Origin: Sphingomonadales bacterium
Lineage (GTDB): Bacteria; Pseudomonadota; Alphaproteobacteria; Sphingomonadales; Sphingomonadaceae
DNA: 33,889 bases
NCBI GenBank assembly: GCA_027489365.1
Contig: JAIXZV010000191.1
Span: 1 to 33,889, forward strand
Direction: 5' to 3'
This document shows positions 13,668 to 21,124 of the stretch, one piece after another (the first letter of the stretch is position 1; every line of letters begins with the position of its first letter). The notes under the pieces are model-generated. The model was given only the letters and a program-made list of their open reading frames with translations, was not told the origin of the DNA and ran no database searches. The translations under genes were made by a program, and so were the position numbers.

Positions 13668-14162
13668 ATGACGGTACGATATGCAGCGGCGCTGGCGATG
13701 GCGCTGCTCCTCGCCACCAGCGGATGTAGCGGCGCTGCGGACACGGCAGCCACCGCGCAGACCCCGAGCGGTACGGTGGCGGTCAGCATCAAGAGCGCGA
13801 ATGGCACCCACGCCTTCACCGTCGAACTCGCCAAGACCGCCGAGGAGCAGGAGCGCGGGCTGATGTTCCGTACCGACATTCCGGAGAATGGCGGGATGTT
13901 GTTTGCGCCGTATCCGCCCGACGGCGGGCCGCCACGCCCGGCCAATTTCTGGATGAAGAACACGCCGAGTCCGCTCGACATTCTGTTCATCCGCGCCGAC
14001 GGGACGATCGCGCGGATCGCGGAAAATACGGTGCCGCAGTCGGAAGCGCTGATCCCCTCGGGCGAAGCGGTGAGTGCGGTGCTGGAGTTGCGTGGCGGGC
14101 GCGTGCTCGATCTCGGCATTGCCGAGGGCGACCGCGTCACCTGGACCGGGCGACCGGGCTAG
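13668..14162 (+). CDS. DUF192 family lipoprotein
   Basis: A 164-aa protein with a lipoprotein signal peptide ending in a lipobox ('LLATSGC', Cys 20) and a DUF192 domain. The domain shows the usual 'EERGLMFR' type motif ('EQERGLMFRTDIPENGGMLF'), then 'NFWMKNTPSPLDILFI' and 'VLELRGGRV'. DUF192 proteins are small periplasmic or envelope beta-proteins of unknown biochemical function. It follows the cold-shock gene by 9 nt and probably shares its transcript. Confidence 0.93.
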   Translation: MTVRYAAALAMALLLATSGCSGAADTAATAQTPSGTVAVSIKSANGTHAFTVELAKTAEEQERGLMFRTDIPENGGMLFAPYPPDGGPPRPANFWMKNTPSPLDILFIRADGTIARIAENTVPQSEALIPSGEAVSAVLELRGGRVLDLGIAEGDRVTWTGRPG

Positions 14163-14217
14163 CCCTTGTCCGGAATCGCGGTTGAAGGCGGGGCGGTGGC
14201 GCGCTAAGCGCTTTCCC

Positions 14218-14610
14218 ATGGGCATCAACCTCAATCCCTTCACCTGGTGGAACGGCGCCACCATCGGCACGGCATTCGGGCTGCGCGGCAAGGCGCGCGT
14301 CGGCGAAGATTCGCTCGGCAACGTCTATTACGAAGGCGGGCGCGACACTGCGGGCAATCCGCGGCGCTGGGTGATCTACAACGGATCGAACGACAGCAGC
14401 CGGGTCGCGCCCGAATGGTTCAGCTGGCTGCACCATCAGGTCGAGGACGTGCCGGAGCGCGCGCTGCCCGCACCACGCGCGTGGCAGAAGCCGGCCGAGC
14501 CTAACCTGACCGGAACCCCCGCCGCCTATCGCCCCAAGGGCGCGCTGGAAAAGGGTGGCGTGCGCGCCGCTGCGACCGGCGATTATGAAGCGTGGGTGCC
14601 CGACGCGTGA
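14218..14610 (+). CDS. NDUFA12-family complex I accessory subunit
   Basis: A 130-aa homologue of the mitochondrial NDUFA12 (B17.2) subunit, which alphaproteobacteria carry as an accessory subunit of NADH:ubiquinone oxidoreductase. Conserved features are 'FTWWNGATIGTAF', 'VGEDSLGNVYYE', 'RRWVIYNG' and 'VAPEWFSWLHH'. The ATG at 14218 is chosen, since the track ORF's extra upstream residues fall in the gap after the DUF192 gene. It ends in a GTGA overlap with the DUF2155 gene. In many alphaproteobacteria this gene lies near a DUF2155 gene and aat, as here. Confidence 0.95.
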   Translation: MGINLNPFTWWNGATIGTAFGLRGKARVGEDSLGNVYYEGGRDTAGNPRRWVIYNGSNDSSRVAPEWFSWLHHQVEDVPERALPAPRAWQKPAEPNLTGTPAAYRPKGALEKGGVRAAATGDYEAWVPDA

Positions 14611-15254
14611 TTCGCCCTGGGCGGTGGGGTGCGATGCTGGCGGTGACGCTGCTCGCCGCCGGATGCGGGCCGACCAAGCCCGCCGCGCCCGATGCGAAGC
14701 CGACCCCTGTCACCGCGCTCGACGCCGACACCAGCGCCAGTAACATCACGACGGTCGATGTCGGCGGCGGGGTCGATCCCAGCCTTGGTGCGACGCCGAT
14801 GGCGGAACGTGTCGCGACGCTGGGCTTGCTCAACAAGCGCAACGGGGCTGCACGCGACATCGTGCTGAAGCCGGGTAAGGCGGTGCGGATCGGCGATGTC
14901 ATCGTGCGGCTGCGCGCGTGCGAACGCACCGCGCCGTGGGAGCAGGAGCAATATACCGGCGCCTTCGTGCAAGTGGACGTGCAGGGCCGTGACAACGCCT
15001 GGCGCCGTGCCTTCTCCGGGTGGCTGTTCAAGGAGCGTCCGGCGCTGAACGTCGTCCAGCACCCGATCTATGACGTGTGGGTCAAGAGCTGCGCGATGAC
15101 CTTCCCGGTCGGCGGCCCCGATTCGATCGCGGGCGGGGGCGACCCGGAGTCTAGCGAGACGCCACGGTCGAGCGCGAAGAAATCGCCGACTCCAGACGAA
15201 GAAGCGCCCGAGCCGACCGCGCCCGATATTGAGGAAGACAATGCCGAGAGATAA
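14607..15254 (+). CDS. DUF2155 domain lipoprotein
   Basis: A 215-aa protein beginning at the GTG that overlaps the preceding TGA (GTGA). The start 'MIRPGRWGAMLAVTLLAAGCG' is a lipoprotein signal with a lipobox. The DUF2155 core includes 'LRACERTAPWEQEQYTGAFVQV', 'FSGWLFKERPALNVVQHPIYDVWVKSC'. The domain is common in alphaproteobacteria beside NDUFA12, and its function is unknown. The last ~45 residues form a Pro/Glu/Ser-rich acidic tail ('SPTPDEEAPEPTAP'), which is encoded antisense to the aat 3' end over 187 bp. Confidence 0.92.
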   Translation: MIRPGRWGAMLAVTLLAAGCGPTKPAAPDAKPTPVTALDADTSASNITTVDVGGGVDPSLGATPMAERVATLGLLNKRNGAARDIVLKPGKAVRIGDVIVRLRACERTAPWEQEQYTGAFVQVDVQGRDNAWRRAFSGWLFKERPALNVVQHPIYDVWVKSCAMTFPVGGPDSIAGGGDPESSETPRSSAKKSPTPDEEAPEPTAPDIEEDNAER

Positions 15255-15829
15255 TCGGCACGGCTGATCTCGATCGCGCCCAAAGACGCGAGGTGATCGG
15301 TCAGGAACTGGCAATCGAGCAAGCTGAAGCCGCCGACGCGCAACCGCGCGACCAGCCACGCCATCGCGACTTTTGAGGCGTCACGCACGCGGCTGACCAT
15401 GCTCTCGCCGAAAAACGCGCGGCCGAGCGCGATGCCGTACAGTCCGCCAGCCAGCGTATCGCCGTCCCACACTTCGATCGAATGCGCGAAGCCCAGAGTG
15501 TGCAAGTGATTGGTGACGCGCTCGATCGGGGGATTGATCCAGGTGTCGGGCCGAGTGGGGGCGGATTGCGCACACAGCGCGAGGATCTCGGGAAAGGCGC
15601 GGTCGGCGGTGACGCGAAAGCGCTCGGCGACCAGCGTCTTCTTGAGCGAGCGCGAGAGATGGAAACCGTCGAGCGGCAGGATCGCGCGCTCGGTCGGCTC
15701 GACCCAATAGACTTCATCGGTGTCGCGCCCGTCGGCCATCGGAAACACGCCGACCGAATAGGCGCCCAGCATTAAATTCGGGTCGAGCGCCGGGAAGGGG
15801 TCGGGCGCGGACTGTTCCGCGTCGGTCAC
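15068..15829 (-). CDS. aat: Leucyl/phenylalanyl-tRNA-protein transferase
   Basis: Aat transfers Leu or Phe from charged tRNA to N-terminal Arg or Lys of proteins, marking them for ClpAP (N-degron pathway). The 253-aa protein contains the family's 'YSVGVFPMAD', 'ILPLDGFHLSRSLKKTL', 'TWINPPI...HLHTLGFAHSIEVWDG', 'LAGGLYGIALGRAFFGESM' and 'LLDCQFLTDHLASLGA'. The last ~50 residues are a small/Ser-Gly-rich tail ending 'GKVIAQLLTHTS', encoded on the strand opposite the DUF2155 tail. It starts with GTG 18 nt after the ParA-like gene, so the two are probably one operon. Confidence 0.96.
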   Translation of the reverse strand: MTDAEQSAPDPFPALDPNLMLGAYSVGVFPMADGRDTDEVYWVEPTERAILPLDGFHLSRSLKKTLVAERFRVTADRAFPEILALCAQSAPTRPDTWINPPIERVTNHLHTLGFAHSIEVWDGDTLAGGLYGIALGRAFFGESMVSRVRDASKVAMAWLVARLRVGGFSLLDCQFLTDHLASLGAIEISRADYLSALSSSISGAVGSGASSSGVGDFFALDRGVSLDSGSPPPAIESGPPTGKVIAQLLTHTS

Positions 15830-15847
15830 GCTGCGGTGCGCTCTGGA

Positions 15848-16570
15848 TCAAGCGGCAATGCGGCGCTCGATTGCCTGCCACAGCCGCGCGAATGCCTGCG
15901 CGCCCGCCGATTTGGCGGCGAAGCTGCCGACCGGTGCGCGCCGCGCGGTGACTTGCTCGATCAGGCTCGCCATCGGGATGACCGGCCAATCGGGATGCCG
16001 CGCCAGCGCGTCGGCATGGAGCTTGCGGCGGCCATCGACCATCGAATGCACCGGCATCACCTGCGCCTTCGATCCGAGATGCTTGAGCACTTCGGCGAGC
16101 GCGCGCTCTGACAAAGGCGATGGGATGACGGGCACGACGATCAAATCGGCGGCACGCATTACCTGGTCGCTCGTCTCGGTCAGCCCCGGCGGGCAATCGA
16201 GCAGGATGCGGTCATAATCCTTGCGCAGGCCGGTCAGCAGCTTTTGCAGCCGCTTTTTCTTGTCGAGTTCATGAAACAGCAGGTCGAGCCCGCGCAGCGA
16301 CGCATCGGCGCGCAGCAGATCGAGCCGCGGGGTAGTGGTCTTCTCGATCAGCTTGTCCGGGCTGACATCCTTGGCGAAGACCGATTGGGCTTGGCCCTTC
16401 GCCTTGGGGTCGGGCGTAGCGCTCAGCAGGAAGCTGGAGGCGGCTTGCGGGTCGAGATCCCAGAGCAGGGTGCGCCGCGACGATGCGGTCGCGGCGACCC
16501 AAGCGAGATTGACGGCGAGCGTCGTCTTACCGACGCCGCCCTTCAGACTGTAGATCGCAATCGTCGACAC
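15848..16570 (-). CDS. ParA/MinD-family P-loop ATPase
   Basis: A 240-aa deviant Walker A ATPase. 'LKGGVGKTT' at residues 9-17 carries the signature lysine, 'LLWDLDPQAASSF' is the A' motif, and 'ILLDCPPGL' is Walker B. The family includes chromosome, plasmid and protein-cluster partitioning factors. No parB or centromere-like repeat is nearby, so it is likely an orphan ParA that positions some cargo or a cell-division/regulatory complex. It starts with GTG. Downstream is aat (18 nt). The substrate cannot be deduced. Confidence 0.88.
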   Translation of the reverse strand: MSTIAIYSLKGGVGKTTLAVNLAWVAATASSRRTLLWDLDPQAASSFLLSATPDPKAKGQAQSVFAKDVSPDKLIEKTTTPRLDLLRADASLRGLDLLFHELDKKKRLQKLLTGLRKDYDRILLDCPPGLTETSDQVMRAADLIVVPVIPSPLSERALAEVLKHLGSKAQVMPVHSMVDGRRKLHADALARHPDWPVIPMASLIEQVTARRAPVGSFAAKSAGAQAFARLWQAIERRIAA

Positions 16571-16634
16571 GTCGGGGCCCTCGCTTACGCATGGCCATAG
16601 TGGCGGATGACGATGCGCCGTGCAATCGGCGGAA

Positions 16635-17018
16635 TTAGCCGACCTTGCAGACTTGCGCCGGCTTGCCGGGCTGGGTCAGCGTGACCGACTTGGGCGTGCC
16701 GGTCAGGACATAGCCATCGGCGGTCAGCGGATCGCCGGCCTTTTCGGCGGTGAGCTTGACCGGGGTCGCGTCCTTCTTGTTCTTCACCAGAACCTGCTTG
16801 TCGCCTTCGAAGAAGGTGACGAAGGCGAGGCTGTTGTCCTTGCACCGCATACTGACGTCGGCCTTGATCGCCGGGGGCAGTTCGACCGGGGCCTTGTTCG
16901 CCAGAACCGACGCCATCGGATCGGGCGCGATGTTGGTCACTTCTTGCGGCTTGTTTTCACAGGCCGAGAGCGCGAACAGCGCAACGGCGGCGGCGGGGAG
17001 GAGGTTACGGATGCTCAT
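16635..17018 (-). CDS. Small lipoprotein, MliC-like
   Basis: A 127-aa protein from ATG at 17018 ('MSIRNLLPAAAVALFALSACEN') with a lipobox at 'LSAC'. The mature part has a cysteine pair (in 'MRCKDNS' and the C-terminal 'QVCKVG') and a beta-rich pattern with 'VTFFEGDKQVLVK' and 'GYVLTGTPKSVTL'. This resembles MliC/PliC membrane-bound C-type lysozyme inhibitors, which protect peptidoglycan in the periplasm. The similarity is by pattern only. The track's longer start (17054) would add a charged leader before the signal sequence and is not preferred. Confidence 0.7.
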   Translation of the reverse strand: MSIRNLLPAAAVALFALSACENKPQEVTNIAPDPMASVLANKAPVELPPAIKADVSMRCKDNSLAFVTFFEGDKQVLVKNKKDATPVKLTAEKAGDPLTADGYVLTGTPKSVTLTQPGKPAQVCKVG

Positions 17019-17171
17019 GCGATTTTTCTTCGCGCACGCGGCATTCCGCGTCAAGGTCGTAGCTTCCCCTAAGGGCGATCATTTTTGCGTCGCAACAATT
17101 CGGAAATATCATGGTCATATTCCGCAGCGGCCTTCGGCACGGTTTCAGGATGGCAGAAGGGGCCAGTCAGG
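17019..17171. other. Non-coding gap between lipoprotein gene and vapC
   Basis: A 153-bp gap without a supportable gene. An open minus-strand frame (17069-17269) reads '...PKAAAEYDHDISELLRRKNDRP' here, which looks more protein-like than most shadows, but its upstream half lies out of frame inside vapC. No ribosome-binding site is seen. Confidence 0.3.
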
Positions 17172-17567
17172 CTAAAGTGCCGCAACGACGTCGGTGTGCG
17201 TGAAATCGTCGCCCTTGAAGAGCAAGGGCTGGCGCGTTGCCTTGGCCAAAGCATAGGAAAAGCAGTCACCCAGATTCAATTGCGCCGAATCGCCCGATCC
17301 GCGCCCATAACGGCGATACGCCGCGTGGCCGATCATCGCCTGATCGACGCTGACCGCCTCGATCACGATGGCGAATTTCGCGATGAACGCATCGATTCTG
17401 GGCAACAGCTTTTCGCAATCGGGATGCCGCGTCACGACCGCGGCGAGTTCGATCCAGCTCCCCCCGGATATGTGGCGGGTCGGTGCGGCCACCAAAGCCT
17501 GCGTAATGGCGACGGCCTCCGGTTCGTTCAAAAATAGCGCCATGATTGCCGATGTGTCGATGATCAT
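17172..17567 (-). CDS. vapC: VapC-type PIN-domain toxin ribonuclease
   Basis: A 131-aa PIN-domain RNase, the toxin of a type II toxin-antitoxin pair. The acidic Mg-binding residues are visible: D4 in 'MIIDTSAIMAL', a Glu in 'SWIELAAVV', the Asp in 'LGDCFSYALAKA', and the Asp pair in 'LLFKGDDFTHTD'. VapC toxins typically cleave tRNA or rRNA. Its ATG overlaps the antitoxin stop by 4 nt (ATGA, 17564-17567), so translation is coupled. The track ORF's longer start (17630) is antitoxin sequence in another frame. Confidence 0.93.
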   Translation of the reverse strand: MIIDTSAIMALFLNEPEAVAITQALVAAPTRHISGGSWIELAAVVTRHPDCEKLLPRIDAFIAKFAIVIEAVSVDQAMIGHAAYRRYGRGSGDSAQLNLGDCFSYALAKATRQPLLFKGDDFTHTDVVAAL

Positions 17568-17830
17568 AGCGGCAGGCCATCGTCGTCGTAGATCGAATCC
17601 ATAATCTGCTTCGAGGTCTTGCCTTCCCATTCCGGCGGCAGATTGGCCATGAATTCCGCACTGAGCTCCCGCACGAAGCGCAGTGCGTCCTCCAGTTTCT
17701 CCGCGCGGGCGCGCTGCTCCCGCTCAAGGGCGGTGCGGATCGTCGCCGTGATCGTTTCGCCGGACGATCCCGCCAATTCCTTGGCGAGCCGGATCGTTTC
17801 GGCATCCTTGATGTTGAGTTGCACACCCAT
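17564..17830 (-). CDS. vapB: VapB-family antitoxin
   Basis: An 88-aa antitoxin in the Rv0623-like VapB family. 'MGVQLNIKDAETIRLAKELA' is typical of its N-terminal part, followed by 'SGETITATIRTALERE', probably the DNA-binding ribbon-helix-helix-like half. The acidic C-terminal half ('LPPEWEGKTSKQIMDSIYDDDG') would wrap and block VapC. The start at 17830 is set by a strong AGGAGG ribosome-binding site about 6 nt upstream. It precedes vapC with a 4-nt overlap and probably represses its own promoter. The gene is divergent from cysK. Confidence 0.92.
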   Translation of the reverse strand: MGVQLNIKDAETIRLAKELAGSSGETITATIRTALEREQRARAEKLEDALRFVRELSAEFMANLPPEWEGKTSKQIMDSIYDDDGLPL

Positions 17831-17926
17831 ATCTACCTCCTGCGCCAGCCGATCTACCACAAGCGCTTGATCGCCGCCAAGCGAAGCCTGCTTGCCCGGA
17901 GCCGAGCGGCGACCTAGCTAAAGCCG
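17831..17926. promoter_or_regulatory. Divergent vapBC / cysK promoter region
   Basis: A 96-bp gap. A perfect 10-bp palindrome CAAGCGCTTG lies at 17860-17869, 30 bp from the vapB start. VapBC complexes bind palindromes in their own promoter, so this is a candidate operator. No clear -35/-10 pair is seen for cysK, whose start lacks a strong Shine-Dalgarno. Confidence 0.4.
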
Positions 17927-18919
17927 ATGCACACCACCCCCAACACGCTCGCGCTGATCGGCAACACGCCGCTGGTTCTCCTCAAAGGGCCTAGCGAAGC
18001 CGCTGGCGCCGAGATTTACGGCAAATGCGAATTCGCCAACCCCGGTGCCTCGGTGAAGGACCGGGCCGCGCTGGGCATCGTCGAGGACGCCGAGGCGCGC
18101 GGGGCAATCGCGCCCGGCGGCACATTCGTCGAGGGGACGGCGGGCAATACCGGGATCGGCCTGGCGCTGGTCGCCAATGCCAAGGGGTACAAGACGATCA
18201 TCGTGATGCCCGAGACGCAAAGCCGCGAGAAGATGGACACGCTGCGCGCGCTCGGGGCCGAACTCGTGCTGGTGCCCGCCGCGCCCTATTCGAACCCCGG
18301 CCACTTCGTGCACACCTCGCGCCGGATCGCCGAGGAAACGCCCAATGCGGTATGGGCCAACCAGTTCGACAATATCGCCAATCGCAAGGCGCACATCACC
18401 GGCACGGCCGAGGAAATCTGGGCGCAGATGGACGGGCGGATCGATGGTTTCACCTGCGCGGCGGGGACGGGCGGGACGATCGCCGGGGTCGGTATGGGCC
18501 TTAAGGCGAAGGACGAATCGGTCTGCATCGCGCTCAGCGATCCGCATGGGGCGGCGCTGTACGATTATTATGCGCATGGCGAGTTGAAGGCGGAAGGATC
18601 GTCGGTGGCCGAAGGGATCGGGCAGGGGCGGATCACCGCCAATCTGGAGGGCGCGCCGATCGACACGCAGTTTCGCATTTCCGATGCCGAGGGGATGACG
18701 TGGGTAACGCGGCTGCTGTCGGAGGAGGGGCTGTGTCTGGGGCTTTCCTCCGGCATCAATGTCGCAGGCGCGGTGGCGCTGGCGCGGCAGCTTGGGCCGG
18801 GCAGCCGGGTCGCGACGATCCTGTGCGACACCGGATTTCGCTACCTCTCGACGCTCTACAACCGCGCGTGGCTCGAGGCGAAGGGACTTGCGGTGCCGCC
18901 GTGGCTGGCATCGGCCTGA
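17927..18919 (+). CDS. cysK: Cysteine synthase A (O-acetylserine sulfhydrylase)
   Basis: A 330-aa PLP enzyme that makes cysteine from O-acetylserine and sulfide. The PLP lysine is K44 in 'NPGASVKDRAALG'. The substrate-binding loop is 'GTAGNTGIGL', where the usual TSGNTG has Ala for Ser. A phosphate-binding loop 'AAGTGGTIAGVG' and a Ser in 'LSSGINVAGA' are also present. The length is normal. It is monocistronic or followed 47 bp later by a small membrane protein gene. It uses sulfide, as does the sulfur module at 7910-10475, but the two loci are 7 kb apart and are not shown to be co-regulated. Confidence 0.95.
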   Translation: MHTTPNTLALIGNTPLVLLKGPSEAAGAEIYGKCEFANPGASVKDRAALGIVEDAEARGAIAPGGTFVEGTAGNTGIGLALVANAKGYKTIIVMPETQSREKMDTLRALGAELVLVPAAPYSNPGHFVHTSRRIAEETPNAVWANQFDNIANRKAHITGTAEEIWAQMDGRIDGFTCAAGTGGTIAGVGMGLKAKDESVCIALSDPHGAALYDYYAHGELKAEGSSVAEGIGQGRITANLEGAPIDTQFRISDAEGMTWVTRLLSEEGLCLGLSSGINVAGAVALARQLGPGSRVATILCDTGFRYLSTLYNRAWLEAKGLAVPPWLASA

Positions 18920-18966
18920 CGTCCAAAAGGCTGGAATCGACAAGCGCATCGTAATGCGTTACATTT

Positions 18967-19302
18967 ATGCCACAGCCTATGAAAATGATCGCACAGCACC
19001 CGCAAAGGGAAGCAGGCCAGACAACCCAGCGCGTGAAGGTCGGTATGATCGGCCTTGCTGCGGTGGTCCTGCTCATCGGTCTGGCGGCCGCCATCTTCGC
19101 GACGATCAACCATGACCGCGATGTCGCCGCGATCGGGAGCGCTCGGCCCGAAGTCGTTTCAGCGATCGTCTCGGGCAACAGTGCAGCGACGGCGACGACC
19201 GCGACCAAGGAGCCGCTCGCCGAGCTGGGCGTCGCGCCGAGCGCCGAAATCGCCAGCAACACCGCCCAGCCGCAATCGCGCCCCGCGCACCCGCAGCGGT
19301 GA
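18967..19302 (+). CDS. Small single-pass membrane protein, hypothetical
   Basis: A 111-aa protein starting at ATG 18967 (an ATG at 18979 is also possible). A short N-terminal cytoplasmic part ('EAGQTTQRVKVG') precedes one transmembrane helix ('MIGLAAVVLLIGLAAAIFATI', about residues 27-47) and a periplasmic, low-complexity tail rich in Ala/Ser/Thr and ending in Pro/Gln repeats. I do not recognise it. Its place just upstream of mraZ suggests a sphingomonad-specific neighbour of the dcw cluster, but no division role can be claimed. Confidence 0.65.
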   Translation: MPQPMKMIAQHPQREAGQTTQRVKVGMIGLAAVVLLIGLAAAIFATINHDRDVAAIGSARPEVVSAIVSGNSAATATTATKEPLAELGVAPSAEIASNTAQPQSRPAHPQR

Positions 19303-19325
19303 TCGCGCAGCGTCGCTGTGCGGCG

Positions 19326-19345
19326 GGGAAATCACGGGAAATCAT
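19326..19345 (+). promoter_or_regulatory. Two tandem GGGAAATCA boxes
   Basis: GGGAAATCAC followed directly by GGGAAATCAT, an exact 10-bp repeat. It carries the same GGGGAA-type core as the opposite-strand boxes at 19468-19503, 120-180 bp away. It is a possible second MraZ-binding site in inverted orientation; two boxes alone could be chance. Confidence 0.4.
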
Positions 19346-19467
19346 GCCGGATCACACCACCGCCTTCGGGGAAGCGCGGGATGGCGAGACGCATTCTTCG
19401 AACACAGCAGGAACAAGCTGATATGACGCGACAAAAATGGACGGCGAATTTAAGGAATTAACCGTAC

Positions 19468-19503
19468 TTCCCCGTCATTCCCCGGCTTTCCCCTTGTATC
19501 CCC
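19468..19503 (-). promoter_or_regulatory. Candidate MraZ operator: four boxes at 10-bp period
   Basis: TTCCCC at 19468, 19478 and 19488 and ATCCCC at 19498, each separated by 4 nt, so the period is exactly 10. On the minus strand this reads GGGGAW-N4 repeated four times. E. coli MraZ, a ring-shaped oligomer, binds TGGGN repeats spaced at 10 bp in front of its own operon. The array lies 123 bp before mraZ, matching that architecture, with core GGGGA on the opposite strand. Confidence 0.65.
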
Positions 19504-19522
19504 GGTAAACTGCGTGTTAACT
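19494..19522 (+). promoter_or_regulatory. Candidate dcw promoter overlapping the box array
   Basis: TTGTAT (19494-19499), 17-bp spacer, TTAACT (19517-19522). The -35 lies inside the last two TTCCCC boxes, which would let MraZ block RNA polymerase. The -10 matches the consensus only 3/6, so the exact promoter is uncertain. The leader to mraZ would be about 95 nt. Confidence 0.4.
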
Positions 19523-19625
19523 CTGCTTCCAACAGGGGCAGACTCATCTCGCCTGCGCGACAGTGCGCTGAGCATCGCAACGGACGCGATTCTCGGGACG
19601 GGAGAGGTTTGCCCGCCGGAGCGGG

Positions 19626-20132
19626 GTGGGCGTGGACGAACGCAGCGAATATCAGGGAGACGGTCTTGGCCTTGTCGATGACAAGGGCCGGGTCGCGATT
19701 CCCGTTTCGCTGCGGCAGGCGCTGGCGACCAACTCGCCGCGTCCCGACGGCAAGGATGGCGGTACGATCATCGTCGGCGTGCATCCCAAGCAGCGCTGCC
19801 TGCGCGCCTACGACCCGGCGTACGTCAAGATCCTGAAGGCCAAGGTCGAAGCGCGCGAGGCGCAGCACACGGGCGAGGACGGCGAGCCCAATTACAATTT
19901 CAAGCGCCGCGGCGCGAGCGGCGAACAGGCCCCGTTCGACGGATCGGGCCGTTTCATCATGCCGGCTTTCCCGCGCGACTATGCCGGCATCGGCGAACAT
20001 GCCTTTTTCTGGGGCACGTTCGACTGGATCGAGATCTGGGACCCGGCGACACTGATCGCGGCGACCGATGTCGATCCGGTGATGCAGGCTGCCTGCCGTT
20101 TCCATTGCAAGCAGAAGGGGATCGCCCTGTGA
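19626..20132 (+). CDS. mraZ: Transcriptional regulator MraZ
   Basis: First gene of the dcw cluster. MraZ is an AbrB-like DNA-binding protein that represses its own operon. The 168-aa product has two SpoVT/AbrB-like halves: '[20 protein letters not shown]' at residues about 14-33 and '[22 protein letters not shown]' in the second half, each with the signature D-x-x-G-R-[FV]-x-[IM]-P. Two in-frame GTGs (19626, 19632) could start it; GGAG at 19618-19621 is better spaced for 19632. It ends with a GTGA overlap with rsmH. The likely binding sites lie at 19468-19503. Confidence 0.94.
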   Translation: MGVDERSEYQGDGLGLVDDKGRVAIPVSLRQALATNSPRPDGKDGGTIIVGVHPKQRCLRAYDPAYVKILKAKVEAREAQHTGEDGEPNYNFKRRGASGEQAPFDGSGRFIMPAFPRDYAGIGEHAFFWGTFDWIEIWDPATLIAATDVDPVMQAACRFHCKQKGIAL

Positions 20133-21124
20133 TCCCTTCAAATCCTGTGACCCCCGCAGAGGCTGTGAACGACGCGCCGCATGTGCCGGTCTTGCTTGCC
20201 GAAGTGCTCGACGCGCTCGCCATTGCCCCCGGCGAGACGCACGTCGACGCGACCTTCGGTGCGGGCGGCTATACGCAAGCGATGCTGGCGCAGGGCGCGC
20301 GCGTGTTCGCGTTCGATCGTGACCCGGATGCGATTGTAGCGGGCGCGGCGGTGGTTGCGGCGTCGGACGGTGCGCTGACGCTGGTGCCCGCGACCTTCTC
20401 GGCGATGGACGCCGAACTCGCGGCGCGCGACGCCGTGCCGGTGCAGGGCGTGACGATGGATATCGGCGTGTCGTCGATGCAGCTCGACCAGGCCGAGCGC
20501 GGGTTTTCGTTCCAGTCCGACGGTCCGCTCGACATGCGGATGAGCCAGGAGGGCATGAGCGCCGCCGACTTCGTCAACGAAGCCGACGAAGCCGAGATCG
20601 CCTTCGTGATCAAGGAATATGGCGAGGAGCCGCGCGCGCGCCGCGTTGCGCAGGCGATCGTCTATAATCGGCCGATCACACGCACCGGCGAGCTTGCGCG
20701 GATCGTGCGCAAGGCGCTTGGCTACAAGCCACACGACAAGAAGGACCCTGCGACGCGGACCTTCCAGGCGATCCGCATCCATATCAATCGCGAGCTGGGC
20801 GAACTGGCCGACGGCCTTGCCGCAGCCGAGCGCGTGCTCGCGCCCGGCGGTCGGCTGGCAGTGGTGACGTTCCACAGCCTGGAGGACCGGATGGTCAAGC
20901 GGTTCCTGCGCGAACGCAGTGGATCGCTGCCGTCGGGATCGCGGCATTTACCCGAAGTGGCGGCGAAACACGCGCCGAGCTTCGAATTGGTCGGGCGGGC
21001 GTTACGCGCCGACGACGATGAGATCGCGCGCAATCCGCGCGCCCGTTCAGCCACGCTTCGTACGGCAACGCGTACCAGTGCCGCCGCGTGGCCGGAAAAA
21101 TCTGTGACAGAGGGAGCGATGTGA
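20129..21124 (+). CDS. rsmH: 16S rRNA m4C1402 N4-methyltransferase RsmH (MraW)
   Basis: RsmH methylates N4 of C1402 in 16S rRNA and is the standard second gene of the dcw cluster. The 331-aa protein has '[13 protein letters not shown]', the SAM-binding '[15 protein letters not shown]', '[21 protein letters not shown]', 'DGPLDMRM', and '[13 protein letters not shown]', with '[15 protein letters not shown]' at the end of the fold. The start is the GTG of the GTGA overlap with mraZ; the track's ATG at 20105 would overlap mraZ by 28 nt and is less likely. It ends TGATG onto ftsL. Confidence 0.96.
   Translation: MIPSNPVTPAEAVNDAPHVPVLLAEVLDALAIAPGETHVDATFGAGGYTQAMLAQGARVFAFDRDPDAIVAGAAVVAASDGALTLVPATFSAMDAELAARDAVPVQGVTMDIGVSSMQLDQAERGFSFQSDGPLDMRMSQEGMSAADFVNEADEAEIAFVIKEYGEEPRARRVAQAIVYNRPITRTGELARIVRKALGYKPHDKKDPATRTFQAIRIHINRELGELADGLAAAERVLAPGGRLAVVTFHSLEDRMVKRFLRERSGSLPSGSRHLPEVAAKHAPSFELVGRALRADDDEIARNPRARSATLRTATRTSAAAWPEKSVTEGAM

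Noticed and set aside
17069-17269. 66-aa minus-strand ORF downstream of vapC
   Set aside because: Its first half overlaps vapC in another frame and there is no RBS. The end 'AAAEYDHDISELLRRKNDRP' looks somewhat protein-like and may be a remnant, but this is not enough for a gene.
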